DNA of 64,000 nucleotides from Eriocheir sinensis (taxonomy: Eukaryota > Arthropoda > Malacostraca > Decapoda > Varunidae), in the NCBI RefSeq assembly GCF_024679095.1, contig NW_026110519.1:123270-187269 (forward strand), written 5' to 3'. Positions 36,598 through 49,900 of this stretch are shown here, in pieces; the first letter of the stretch is position 1, and each line of letters begins with the position of its first letter. Made by a program: the position numbers and the translations under genes. The notes below the pieces were generated by a model. The model was given only the letters and a program-made list of their open reading frames with translations. It did no database searches and was not told where the DNA came from.

Positions 36598-37600
36598 TTT
36601 TTGCTCTGGTCGAGTTGGTTTGTATTTTTTTTTTGTTTTATCTATTTTTTTTTTGCTCTGGTCGAGTTGGTTTGTATTTTTTTGTTTTATCTATTTTTTT
36701 TCTTTTTTGCTCTGGTCGAGTTGGTTTGTATTTTTTTTGTTTTATCTTTTTTTTGGGCTCTGGTCGAGTTGGTTTGTATTTTTTAGTTTTATCTTTTTTT
36801 TTTGGCTCTGGTCGAGTTGGTTTGTATTTTTTAGTTTTAGCTTTTTTTTTAGGCTCTGGTCGAGTTGGTTTGCATTTTTTGTTTTATCTATTTTTTTTTT
36901 TTTTGCTCTGGTCGAGTTGGTTTGTATTTTTTGTTTTATCTATTTTTTTTTGCTCTGGTCGAGTTGGCTTGTATTTTTTTTTATCTTTTTTTTTTTTGTT
37001 CTGGTCGAGTTGGTTTGTATTTTTTGTTTTATCTATTTTTTTTTTTTTTTTGCTCTGGTCGAGTTGGTTTTTTTGTTTTATCTATTATTTTTTTTGCTCT
37101 GGTCGAGTTGGTTTGTATTTTTTTATATTTTTTTTTTTTGGCTCTGGTCGAGTTGGTTTGTATTTTTTAGTTTTATCTTTTTTTTTTTGGCTCTGGTCGA
37201 GTTGGTTTGTATTTTTTTGTTTTATCTAATTTTTTTTTTGCTCTGGTCGAGTTGGTTTGTATTTTTTTGTTTTACCTTCTTTTTTTTTCTCTGGTCGAGT
37301 TGGTTTGTATTTTTTTGTTTTATCTATTTTTTTTTTTGCTCTGGTCGAGTTGGTTTGTATTTTTTTGTTTTATCTATTTTTTTTGTTTGCTCTGGTCGAG
37401 TTGGTTTGAATTTTTTAGTTTATCTATTTTTTTTTCTTTTTTGCTCTGGTCGAGTTGGTTTGTATTTTTTTGTTTTATCTATTTTTTTTTTGCTCTGGTC
37501 GAGTTGGTTTGTATTTTTTTTTTTGCTCTGGTCGAGTTGGTTTGTATTTTTTTTTTTTTTGCTCTGGTCGAGTTGGTTTGTATTTTTTTTTTTTTTTTTT
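36598..37600. repeat. Tandem array: 27-bp core with T-rich spacers, about 21 copies
   Basis: The core GCTCTGGTCGAGTTGGTTTG plus TATTTTT is nearly invariant. Copies are joined by spacers of about 5-35 bases such as TGTTTTATCTATTTTTTTTT. The period ranges from about 31 to 57 bp, with short spacers at the 3' end. The constant core beside variable spacers contrasts with the even variation of the other arrays. Confidence 0.93.
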
Positions 37601-37850
37601 GTATTTTTCTAATATATACTTTCTTTTACTTTTTTTTATTACTCTTTCTTTGTCTTGGTGCTGAGTCGATTATTTTTGTTTCTTTTTAGTGTTTTACATT
37701 TTTTTGGATTTTTCTGTTTCGTGTTTGGTTGTGAGTTGATTTTTTCAAAATGTTTAACCTTTTTTTTCTCTCCTTTTTGTTTCTTGTTGCTGAGACGATG
37801 TTTTTTTTTTTTTATACATTGCTTTTCTATTTTTGGGGCTCTTCTTTTTA
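37601..37850. other. T-rich degenerate tract
   Basis: Contains three loosely similar phrases (GGTGCTGAGTCGATTATTTT, GGTTGTGAGTTGATTTTTTC, GTTGCTGAGACGATGTTTTT) about 50-70 bp apart, so it is probably an old tandem repeat. No gene is present. Confidence 0.6.
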
Positions 37851-37964
37851 CCATGCCGGGAAGGGGCACGCTGGAAACTCCTGCATGGCGGCCGACGCTT
37901 CGAGGCCCTGCTCATGCTGCTGAAGGCGTGAAGCGCCTTTTCCTGAAGGGACCGCCACCCTTAG

Positions 37965-38300
37965 TGGCGGGAACTCAGACAGGCACGACACCGCTCTGTT
38001 TCCCGTCTTCGTGCGGCGCGTATTGTTACCAGTGTTGAGGTTTATCGCCTCACCTCTGACTGCCGACGGCGTTTTTGGAGCTTATATTTTTACTGCTCCC
38101 GCTCCTTCCCGCTACCACAGGCGATCAGGGATGCCGCTCGCCCCTGGCTGAAAAAGCGACCCCAGGCTCCTGGTTCCGGTGATTGGGTGGGCCATTCCTC
38201 TCTCTGGTATTTACATAGGGCTCGATTCAACACATCACCTCGGATTCGAGTAAGCCGTTTTGGGGACCTTGGAGTTGACATTGCACCCCCCCGAGTCTAG
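37965..38300 (+). CDS. Unrecognised open-frame remnant in a GC-rich island
   Basis: The frame is open for 111 codons between TAG at 37962-37964 and TAG at 38298-38300, with no methionine. It reads WRELRQARHRSVSRLRAARI, then VEVYRLTSDCRRRFWSLYFY, AIRDAARPWLKKRPQAPG and SRFGDLGVDIAPP. A second frame starting MPGRGTLETPAWRP at 37853 overlaps it, so a frameshifted coding exon is possible. The arginine-rich, mixed-hydrophobic composition is unlike the surrounding simple repeats. I recognise no family. It may be a decayed exon or a transposon ORF. Confidence 0.3.
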   Translation, partial: WRELRQARHRSVSRLRAARIVTSVEVYRLTSDCRRRFWSLYFYCSRSFPLPQAIRDAARPWLKKRPQAPGSGDWVGHSSLWYLHRARFNTSPRIRVSRFGDLGVDIAPPRV

Positions 38301-38368
38301 AGCTGGTTGACCGCGCGGGCCGTGACAACACACACAGAATGATGGTGATGCCGCACAATGTAGAACGT

Positions 38369-38370
<2 letters not shown>

Positions 38371-38452
<82 letters not shown>

Positions 38453-38533
38453 CAATATGTTACTCACTTTCTCATTGCCACATCCACTCACTTGCTTGTC
38501 TTTTCGCTTGCTTGCGTGTGCTGCTCCGACGCT

Positions 38534-38599
<66 letters not shown>
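38371..38599. repeat. (TC)n and (CA)n microsatellites
   Basis: The TC array is at 38371-38449 and the CA array at 38536-38599, separated by about 85 bp of unique sequence. Confidence 0.97.
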
Positions 38600-38601
<2 letters not shown>

Positions 38602-38689
38602 TCCTCGGATAATTGTGAACAGGAAGGACTCAAGACGCTGCTGCTGCACCCTATGTCCCTGCCCCCTTCTTCTCCTCCTCCTCGTCTTG

Positions 38690-39243
38690 GTCTTAGAGAG
38701 GAAGTAGGAGGAGAAGGGAAATGAGCTCGTCAGGTTGAAAGGAGAAATGGAGGATTTAGGGCAGTGAAGGGGTTATGGGTAGATCAGGATGAGGATGTGG
38801 ATATGAAAGGGGTAAGGAGTACATAACGAGGAGAAGGAGGAGGAGGAGGAGGAAGAGGGGAGAGGGAGAAAGCCAGTAGGATCAGCTGAAGATAGGAAAG
38901 GTTAGGTTATCTTAAAAGGCAGAGGGGAAGGATGACGTGAGGACACTAAGGGAATAGGAAGGATGAGGGGAGAGGGACTGGATGAAGATACGAAGAAGAG
39001 GAAGAGAAACTGCAAAGGAAAGAGGATGAATAGGAGCAGAGAGAAAAGGTAACCGTAAGGATGAAAGGAAGAGAAGTAAAATGAAGAGAAGAGGAGGAGG
39101 AGAAGGAGGAGAAGGAGGAGGAAGAGGAGGAAGAAGAGGAGGAGGAGGAGGAGGCAAGGTAGCAAGTTTACCTTAATTACAGAGATGACTTAATGAGCGA
39201 GATGAGTTGCCGAGGTGAGACACACTAACAGGTGAGTGTTAAT

Positions 39244-39282
<39 letters not shown>

Positions 39283-39454
39283 ACATCGAGGAGGAAAAGT
39301 GGAGAGGAAATAAGAATAAGAAAAAAAAGGAGAATAGAAAGAGAGAAAGGAAGGAGATGGAACAAGAGAGAACATAAGAACTGTAATGGACGTATAAAAA
39401 GAAGAGTGAAGAAGAGTGGAAGAAAAAGAGTAGAAAAGCAATAACGATAATGAT
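38690..39454. other. Purine-rich tract with (GA)n, no gene
   Basis: The plus strand is dominated by GGA/GAA runs (GGAGGAGGAGG near 38840 and 39095-39155), with a GA array at 39249-39280. Leucine/proline/serine-rich minus-strand frames are compositional. Confidence 0.8.
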
Positions 39455-39660
39455 AATAAAAAGGTAATACTTTGGACAGTATTGGATGGGCTAGAGTGGA
39501 CAGTCGAGTGCAGCGGGGCCGCGGGAGGGGGAGGCAGGCAGTTAGGAAGTTCAGAAGAGCAGTCAGCGCGAAAATATCGATAGAAGATAGAAAGAGAGCA
39601 ACATGGCGGCAGAATTTAAGAGGCAGCAGACTATCAGTTAGAGCCCCCACAGCTCTAAAT
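39455..39660 (-). pseudogene. Jockey-like RT C-terminal fragment
   Basis: On the minus strand it reads ALTDSLLPLKFCRHVALFL, then IDIFALTALLNFLTACLP and RPRCTRLSTLAHP. This is the extreme C-terminal region of the same Jockey family found at 12000-12130 (TALLNLLTACLP). It is clipped by microsatellites on its 5' side (GT array from 39666). Confidence 0.85.
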
Positions 39661-39664
39661 CCGG

Positions 39665-39910
<246 letters not shown>

Positions 39911-40019
39911 CAGAAAGAGATAATGAAAAAAAGAAAAGAAAAATCGGACAGCTGTGTTGGGGTTAAGAAGGGCACATCTCAAGGTCAGGCACCTCCAGGA
40001 AGGGCGTCCGTGTACCCAT

Positions 40020-40330
40020 GGGAACAGAAGGAGGAGGTGGAGGAGAGAAGAGGAGGAGGACTAAGTGTGGGTTTGAATAGATAGAAGAATTAAGGCATGA
40101 GGTGTAGAAGGAAGAAGAATTAGTACAAGCAATGAAAGAGAAGGAAGAGGTGAAAATGGAAGATGGAAATGATGAGAAAGAATCACGATGTAAGAGACAA
40201 GACGGGGATGAGGAGAGGAGATGATAGGGAAAAGAAAAATAGAATGAAAAGAAATAAGAGGAGGAAAATGAGAGAAAATCGAGTGGAGGGAGATGAACAT
40301 TTGATAATAATGATGCAGTTAACAGATAAC
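40020..40330. other. Purine-rich stretch, no gene
   Basis: AGGAGG and GAAGAA runs on the plus strand. No coding signal is visible. Confidence 0.7.
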
Positions 40331-40372
40331 AGAACTAATTAGATGATATATGGATGGAAATACAGAAATAGA

Positions 40373-40972
<600 letters not shown>

Positions 40973-42020
40973 TTGTGTTTCGTTTGTGAGGATTTCACCG
41001 GCGAGAAGTGGATTGGATGCTCTTTGTGTCCTGAATGGTGTCATGTGGAGTGTGCTCATTTGTCTGGAATTAAGCAATATACATAAAATTAACTGCATTT
41101 GCGCCCCATGCCTCCATAATGCGTCACTGGCTACCAGCATTGTGGTAAAAACGGATGAATTCAACCAAGAATTATCTAAAGTTATATTTGTAATTAAGGA
41201 TCGATGAGGTTGAAGCCTGAGAAGTTGCAGGAGGAGCTGGGATCAGTTGCTGACGCAGTTCGTGCAGACAAGGCAGATATTAGTTGGGCTGAGGTGGCGA
41301 AGAGAGACAGGGAAGTCAGGAAGAATCTCTTGTTTTGGAAGCTTCTAACCAGGAAAAGAAGGCAGCAGATACGAAGGATGAAGTCTCCCAGTCATTGAAT
41401 GGCATTCACATAACTGATTCAAGATTCACAAATGGAGGTAATATTGTCATGAACTCTGACAATGAGAACACAAGGGATGAGGCTGCTCAACAATTGGAGT
41501 CTTAGTACCAAGAGTGTTGGAAAGATGAAACCAGAGATAATGATATGCAATGTTGAAAATGAGAGTCAAGGAAAAAATAAAGGATTCCATCTTAGACCGC
41601 AATGAGTTCTTACACACAACTGAGGGTGTTGAGAATAAGATTGAGCTGTTTTTAGTAAGCCTGCAGCTGGCGGCACAATGCACTACATTCTGAGGTGTGA
41701 TCCAACTGTGAGAGAGCTGACTCACAAGAATCATGACAAGTTGAAATTAGAATGGAGAATATAAACAGGGAGACAGATTCCGTGCAATTAGATGCTATCA
41801 TTGTCAGAGATACGGCCATTTTGAGGTCAACTGTACTGTTAAGAGCAATGGAAAGGCCCAAAAATGCACTGACGATCACAAATCGAAGGATTGCGTTGAA
41901 GGATTGTGTGAGGTACAAGAAGCCTGAAATCAACCACTCAGTGAATGACCAGTGTTGTGTAGTACTTCAAACCGAAATTGAGAGAATTCGTAACATTACC
42001 GATCATGGCTATTAATTAGT
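40973..42020 (+). pseudogene. Retrotransposon ORF1 remnant: PHD-like finger plus CCHC zinc knuckle
   Basis: The N-terminal part reads CFVCEDFTGEKWIGCSLCPE, then WCHVECAHLSGIK and, after a one-base shift, INCICAPCLHNA. This is a C4-H-C3 PHD-type finger (40976-41111). It is followed by a charged helical region (KLQEELGSVADAVRADKADI, SWAEVAKRDREVRKN) and KIMICNVE. Near the end is a gag-like CCHC knuckle, CYHCQRYGHFEVNC (41793-41834), with a partial second one (KCTDDHKSKDC). This combination occurs in ORF1 proteins of non-LTR retrotransposons, where it binds element RNA. Several frameshifts and stops are present, and no endonuclease or reverse transcriptase follows, so the element is truncated. 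Confidence 0.75.
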
Positions 42021-42294
42021 GTTTGTACTCAAAGACAAATTGTGTGTTAAATGTTCAATGTGTTGGAAATAATTTAGTGTGAACCCAAACACGGCCAAGT
42101 GACTTTGATGATGCCAAGTTTTATCAAAAGGACATCAGTAGGCTATTCATGAAAGCAATCACGACTCAATCACTCACTACGACGTTCTGAATAAGTGCAT
42201 CGGGGATTGTTATCGAGGCTAACATCGTAATTGTTGACGGCCCTCGCAAATCTGCACCAACAGCGGGCAGGGCCTGAAACCTCATCAACGGTAA
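42021..42294. other. No gene recognised
   Basis: Short unique stretch after the ORF1 remnant. It could contain the start of the lost ORF2, but I see no motif. Confidence 0.4.
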
Positions 42295-43142
42295 ACGGTA
42301 AACGGAGAAGAGAGAAGAGAGATTGAAATAAGGAAAAAAAGATAAAAACATCGAATAAGTAAAAATGAGAAGAAAAAAAAAGAAAGAATGAAAGAAAGAA
42401 TCTAAGTAAAAGAAAAAGAAAGAGATATACAAATTAAGAAAGGGAGGGAAGAAGGAAGGAAGGAAGGAAGGAAGGAAGGAAGGAAGGAGAATAAGATAGT
42501 TAACGGGATAAATAATTGAAGGAAGGATATTTAGAAAAGAAGACATGGGAATATGAATAACGTTCCAAGGAATGATGCAGAAAGAGAGGGAGAACAAAAT
42601 ATAGGTCACGACTATTTCATGAGCTAGTCTATAAGAGAGAACTAAACGATGAATAACTGTGAGGTAAAGACACCAAGGCGAGGAAAACAGGGATTTGTAT
42701 ATCATGAGGTAGAGAGAGAAATGAGGAACAGCTGAGAGGATTAAAAACTTATAAGAAGAGGAGGTGGTGGTGGAGGAGGAGGACGAGGAGGGGGAGGAGA
42801 AAAAATATTTACAAAAAAATATGGGGAAGAGAAAGAAAAGGACGGGATGGGAAGGAAGGGAGAGGAAGGGAGAGAAAGGGCAAGGAGTGAAGGAGGGAAA
42901 AGGAAGGAAAGGAAGGGAAGGAAGAAGGGAAGGAAGAAGAAGGGAAAGAAGAAGAAAATAAAAAATATATATGTAATATAAAGATGATAGGGAAGAAGGA
43001 AGAAAGGAGGAAGGAAAGATAATAAGAGGAGGGAGAGAAAAGGAAAAGGAAGGGAGATAAGTATGAAAGGAGGAAGGACAAAAGGAAGGAAAAGAGGAAG
43101 AAAGAAAGGAGGAAGGAAGGAAGGGAGGGAAGGAAGAGAAAA
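42295..43142. other. Purine-rich tract with (GGAA)n
   Basis: The plus strand is almost all A and G, with GGAAGGAAGG arrays at about 42455-42487 and near 42850-43140. It abuts the TAA array. Long serine/leucine/proline-rich minus-strand frames across here are compositional. Confidence 0.85.
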
Positions 43143-43940
<798 letters not shown>

Positions 43941-43951
43941 ATAAAAATAAT

Positions 43952-46900
43952 AACAACGACAGACACCACCGACGGGCAAACACCCACAACGACAGACACC
44001 TACGCCGGCCACACACTCACAACGACAGACACCACCGCCGGGCAAACACCCACAACAACAGACACCACCGCCGAGCACACACACATGACAGACACCACCG
44101 CCGGGAACACACAGAACAACAGACACCACCGCCGAACACTCACACAGAACAACAGACACCACCACCACCGCCAGGAACACACAGAGAACAACAGACACCA
44201 CCGCCGGGTACACACACAGTACAACAGACACCACTGCCGGGCACACACACATAACAACAGACACCACCGCCGGGCACACACACACACAAACAGACACAAC
44301 CACCGGGCACACACTCACAACTCCAGACACCACCGCCGGTTAAACACCCACAACAAGAGACACCACCGCCGGGAACACACACAGAACAACAGACACCACC
44401 GCCGGGTACACACACAGAACAACAGACACCACCGCCGGGCACACACACAGAACAACAGACACCACCGCCGAGGACACACACAGAACAACAGACACCACCG
44501 CCGAGCACACATACAGAACAACAGACACCACCGCCGGGTACACACACACAACAGACACCACTGCCGGGTACACACACAGAACAACAGACACCACCGCCGG
44601 GTACACACACACAACAACAAACACCACCGCCAAGCACACACACACAACAACAGACACCACCGCCGGGCACACACACAACAACAGACACCACCGCCGGGCA
44701 CACACACACAACAACAAACATAACCGCCGGGCACACGCACACAACAACAAACACCACCGCCGGGCACACACACAAAACAACAAACACCACCGCCGGGACA
44801 CACGCACACAGCAACAAACACCTGCGCCGGGCACACGCACACACCAACAAACACCACCACCGGGCACACGCACACAACAACAGACACCAACGCCGGGCAC
44901 ACACACACAACAACAAACACCACCGCCGGGCACACACACACAACAACAAACAGCACCGCCGGGCACACGCACACAACAACAGACACCACCGCCGGGCACA
45001 CACACACAACAACAGACACCACCGCAGGGCACACACACACAACAACAAACATCACCGCCGGGCACACACTCACAACAACAGACACCACCGCCGGGAACAC
45101 ACACAGAACAACAGACACCACCGCCGAACACACACACAGAACAACAGACACCACCGCCGGGAACACACACAGAACAACAGACACCACCGCCGGGTACACA
45201 CACAGAACAACAGACACCACCGCCGGGCACACACACAGAACAACAGACACCACCGCCGGGAACACACACAGAACAACAGACACCACCGCCGGGAACACAC
45301 ACAAAACAACAGACACCACCGCCAGGTACACACACAGAACAACAGACACCACCGCCGAGGACACACACAGAACAACAGACACCACCGCCGAGCACACATA
45401 CAGAACAACAGACACCACCGCCGGGAACACACACAGAACAACAGACACCACCGCCGGGTACACACACAAAACAACAGACACCACCGCCGGTCACACACAC
45501 AGAACAACAGACACCACCGCCGGGACCACCGCCGAGGACACACACAGAACAACAGACACCACCGCCGAGCACACACACACAACAACAGACACCACCGCCG
45601 GGTACACACACACAACAGACACCAATGCCGGGTACTCACACAGAACAATAGACACCACCGCCGGGTACACACACACAAAAACAGACACCACCACCGAGGA
45701 CACACACAGAACTACAGACACCACCAACGGGCACACACACACAACAACAGACACCAAAGCCGGGTACACACACACAACAACAGACACCACCGACGGGCAC
45801 ACACACACAATAACAGACACCACCGCCGGGCACACACACAACAACAAACACCACCGCCGGGCACACACACACAACAACAAACACCACCGCCAGGCACAAT
45901 CACACAACAACAGACACAATCACCAGGCACACACACACAACAACAGACACCATCACCGGGCACACACACACAACAACAGACATCACCGCTGGGCACACAC
46001 ACACAGCAACAGACACCACCGCCGGGCACGCCCACAAAATGACAGACACCACTAACGGGCACACACACACAACAACAGACACCAAAGCCGGGTACACACA
46101 CACAACAACAAACACCACCGCCAGGCACACACACACAACAACAGACACCATCACCAGGCACACACACACAACAACAGACACCAACGCCGAGCACAAACAC
46201 ACAACGACAGACACCACCGCCGGGCACAAACGAACAACAACAGACACCACCGCCGGGCACACACACACAAAAACAGACACAACCACCTTGCACACACTCA
46301 CAACGACAGACACCACCGCCGGGCAAACACCCACAGCGACAGACACCTACGCCGGCCACACACTCACAACGACAGACACCACCGCCGGGCAAACACCCAC
46401 AACAACAGACACCACCGCCGAGCACACACACACATGACAGACACCACCGCCGGGAACACACACAGAACAACAGACACCACCGCCGAACACACACACAAAA
46501 CAACAGACACCACCGACGGGAACACACACAGAACAACAGACACCACCGCCGGGTACACACACAGAACAACAGACACCACCGCCGGGCACACACACAGAAC
46601 AACAGACACCACCGCCGGGAACACACAGAACAACAGACACCACCGCCGGGTACACACACACAACAACAGACACCACCGCCGGGCACACACACAGAACAAC
46701 AGACACCACCGCCGGGTACACACACAGAACAACAGACACCACCGCCGGGCACACACACAGAACAACAGACACCACCGCCGGGCACACACACAGAACAACA
46801 GACACCACCACCACCGCCGGGAACACACACAGAACAACAGACACCACCGCCGGGTACACACAGAACAACAGACACCACCGCCGGGCACACACACAGAACA

Positions 46901-49900
46901 ACAGACACCACCGCCGAGGACACACACAGAACAACAGACACCACCGCCGAGCACACATACAGAACAACAGACACCACCGCCGGGTACACACACACAACAG
47001 ACACCACTGCCGGGTACACACACAGAACAACAGACACCACCGCCGGGTACACACACACAACAACAAACACCACCGCCAAGCACACACACACAACAACAGA
47101 CACCACCGCCGGGCACACACACACACAACAACAGACACCACCGCCGGGCACACACACAACAACAAACATAACCGCCGGGCACACGCACACAACAACAAAC
47201 ACCACCGCCGGGCACACACACAAAACAACAAACACCAACGCCGGGACACACGCACAAAGCAACAAACACCTGCGCCGGGCACACACACACATGACAGACA
47301 CCATCGCCGGGAACACACAGAACAACAGACACCTTCGCCGAACACACACACAGAACAACAGACACCACCGCCGGGAACACACACACACAGAACAACAGAC
47401 ACCACCGCCGGGCACACACACAACAACAGACAACACCGCCGGGCACACACACAACAACAGACACCACCGCAGGGCACACACACACAACAACAAACATCAC
47501 CGCCGGGCACACACACACAACAACAGACACCACCGCCGGGCACACACACAGAACAACAGACACCACCGCCGAACACACACACAGAACAACAGACACCACC
47601 GCCGGGCACACAAAGAACAACAGACAACACCGCCGCGAACACACACAACAACAGACACCACCGCCGGGCACACACACAGAACAACAGACACCACCGCCGG
47701 GAACACACACACAACAACAGACACCACCGCCAGGCACACACACAGAACAACAGACACCACCGCCGGGCACACACAGAACAACAGACACCACCGCCGAGGA
47801 CACACACAGAACAACAGACACCACCGACGGGAACAACAGACACCACCGCCAGTACACACACACAACAGACACCACCGCCGGGTACACACACAGAACAACA
47901 GACACCACCGCCGGGTACACACACACAACAACAGACACCACCGCCAAGCACACACACAACAACAGACACCACCCCCGGGCACACACACAACAACAGACAC
48001 CACCGCCTGGTACACACACAGAACAACAGACACCACCGCCGGGCACACACACAACAACAGACACCACCGCCGGGCACACACACACAACAACAGACACCAC
48101 CGCCGGGCACACACACACAACAGACACCACCACCGGGCACACACAACAACAGACACCACCGCCGGGCACACACAACAACAGACACCACCGCCGGGAACAC
48201 ACACACAACAACAGACACCCCCGCCTGGAACACACACACAACACACACCACCGCCGGGCACACACACACAACAACAGACACCACCGCCGGGCACACACAC
48301 ACAACAACACACACACCCCCCCCGCCCACACACACAACAACACACACCACCGCCGGGCACACACACACAACAACAGACACCCCCGCCCGGCACACACACA
48401 ACAACAGACTCCACCGCCGGGCACGAACACAACATCAGACACCACCCCCTAGCACACACACAACAACAGACACCACCGCCAGTCACACACACAACAACAG
48501 ACACCACCTCCGGTCACACACAACAACAGACACCACCGCCGGGCACACACACAACAACAGACACCACCGCCGGGCACACACACAACAACAAACACCACCG
48601 CCGGGCACACACAGAACAAGAGACACCACCGCCGGGCACACACCCACAACAACAGACACCACCTCCGGCCACACACAACAACAGACACCACCGCTGGGCA
48701 CACACACACAGCAACAGACACCACCGCCGGGCACACACACAAAAAGACAGACACCACCGCCGGGCACACACACACAACAACAGACACCACCGCAGAGCAC
48801 ACACACACAACAACAGACACCAACGCCGAGCACACACACAACGACAGACACCACCGCCGGGCACAAACGCACAACAACAGACACCACCGCCGGGCACACA
48901 CACAACAACACACACAACCACCGCGCACACACTCAGAACTAGAGACACCACCGCCGGGCAAACACCCACAACGACAGACACCTACGCCGGCCACACACAC
49001 AACAACAGACACCACCGCCGGGCACACACACACAAACAACAACAGACACCACCGCCGGGCACACACACAACAACAGACACCACCGCCGGGAACACACAGA
49101 ACAACAGACACCTTCGCCGAACACACACAGAACAACAGACACCACCGCCGGGAACACACACAGAACAACAGACACCACCGCCGGGTACACACACAACAAC
49201 AGACACCACCGCCGGGCACACACACACACAACAACAGACACCACCGCCGGGAACACACACAAAAGAACAGACACCACCGCCGGGCACACACACAGAACAA
49301 CATACACCACCACCGATCACACACACAGAACAACAGACAGCACCGCCGGGCACACACACACCAACAGACACCACCGCCGGGCACACTCACAAAAACACAG
49401 ACACCAACGCCGGAAACACACAAAAAAACAGACACCACCGCCGGGCACACACACACAACAACAGACACCACCGCCAAGCACACACACACAACAACAGACA
49501 CCACCGCCGGGCACACACACACAACAACAGACACCACCGCCGGGCACACACACACAACAACAAACACCGCCGGGCACACACACAACAACAGACACCATCG
49601 CCGGGCACACATAACAACAAACACCACCGCCGGGCACACACACACAACAACAGACACCACCGCCGGGCACACACACACAACAACAGACACCACCGCCGGG
49701 CACACACACACAACAACAGACACCACCGCCGGGCACACACAACAAAAGACACCACCGACTGGCACACACACAACCACAGACACCACCGCCGGGCACACAC
49801 ACAACAACACACACCACCGCCGGGAACACACACACAATAACAAACACCACCGCCGGGCACACACACAACAGACACCACCGCCGGGCACACACACCAACAG

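Noticed and set aside
33975..37229. A 1084-codon forward frame running through three different tandem arrays
   Set aside because: It joins the 30-bp, 24-bp and T-rich arrays only because none contains a stop in that frame. Overlapping frames of similar length exist on the same DNA.
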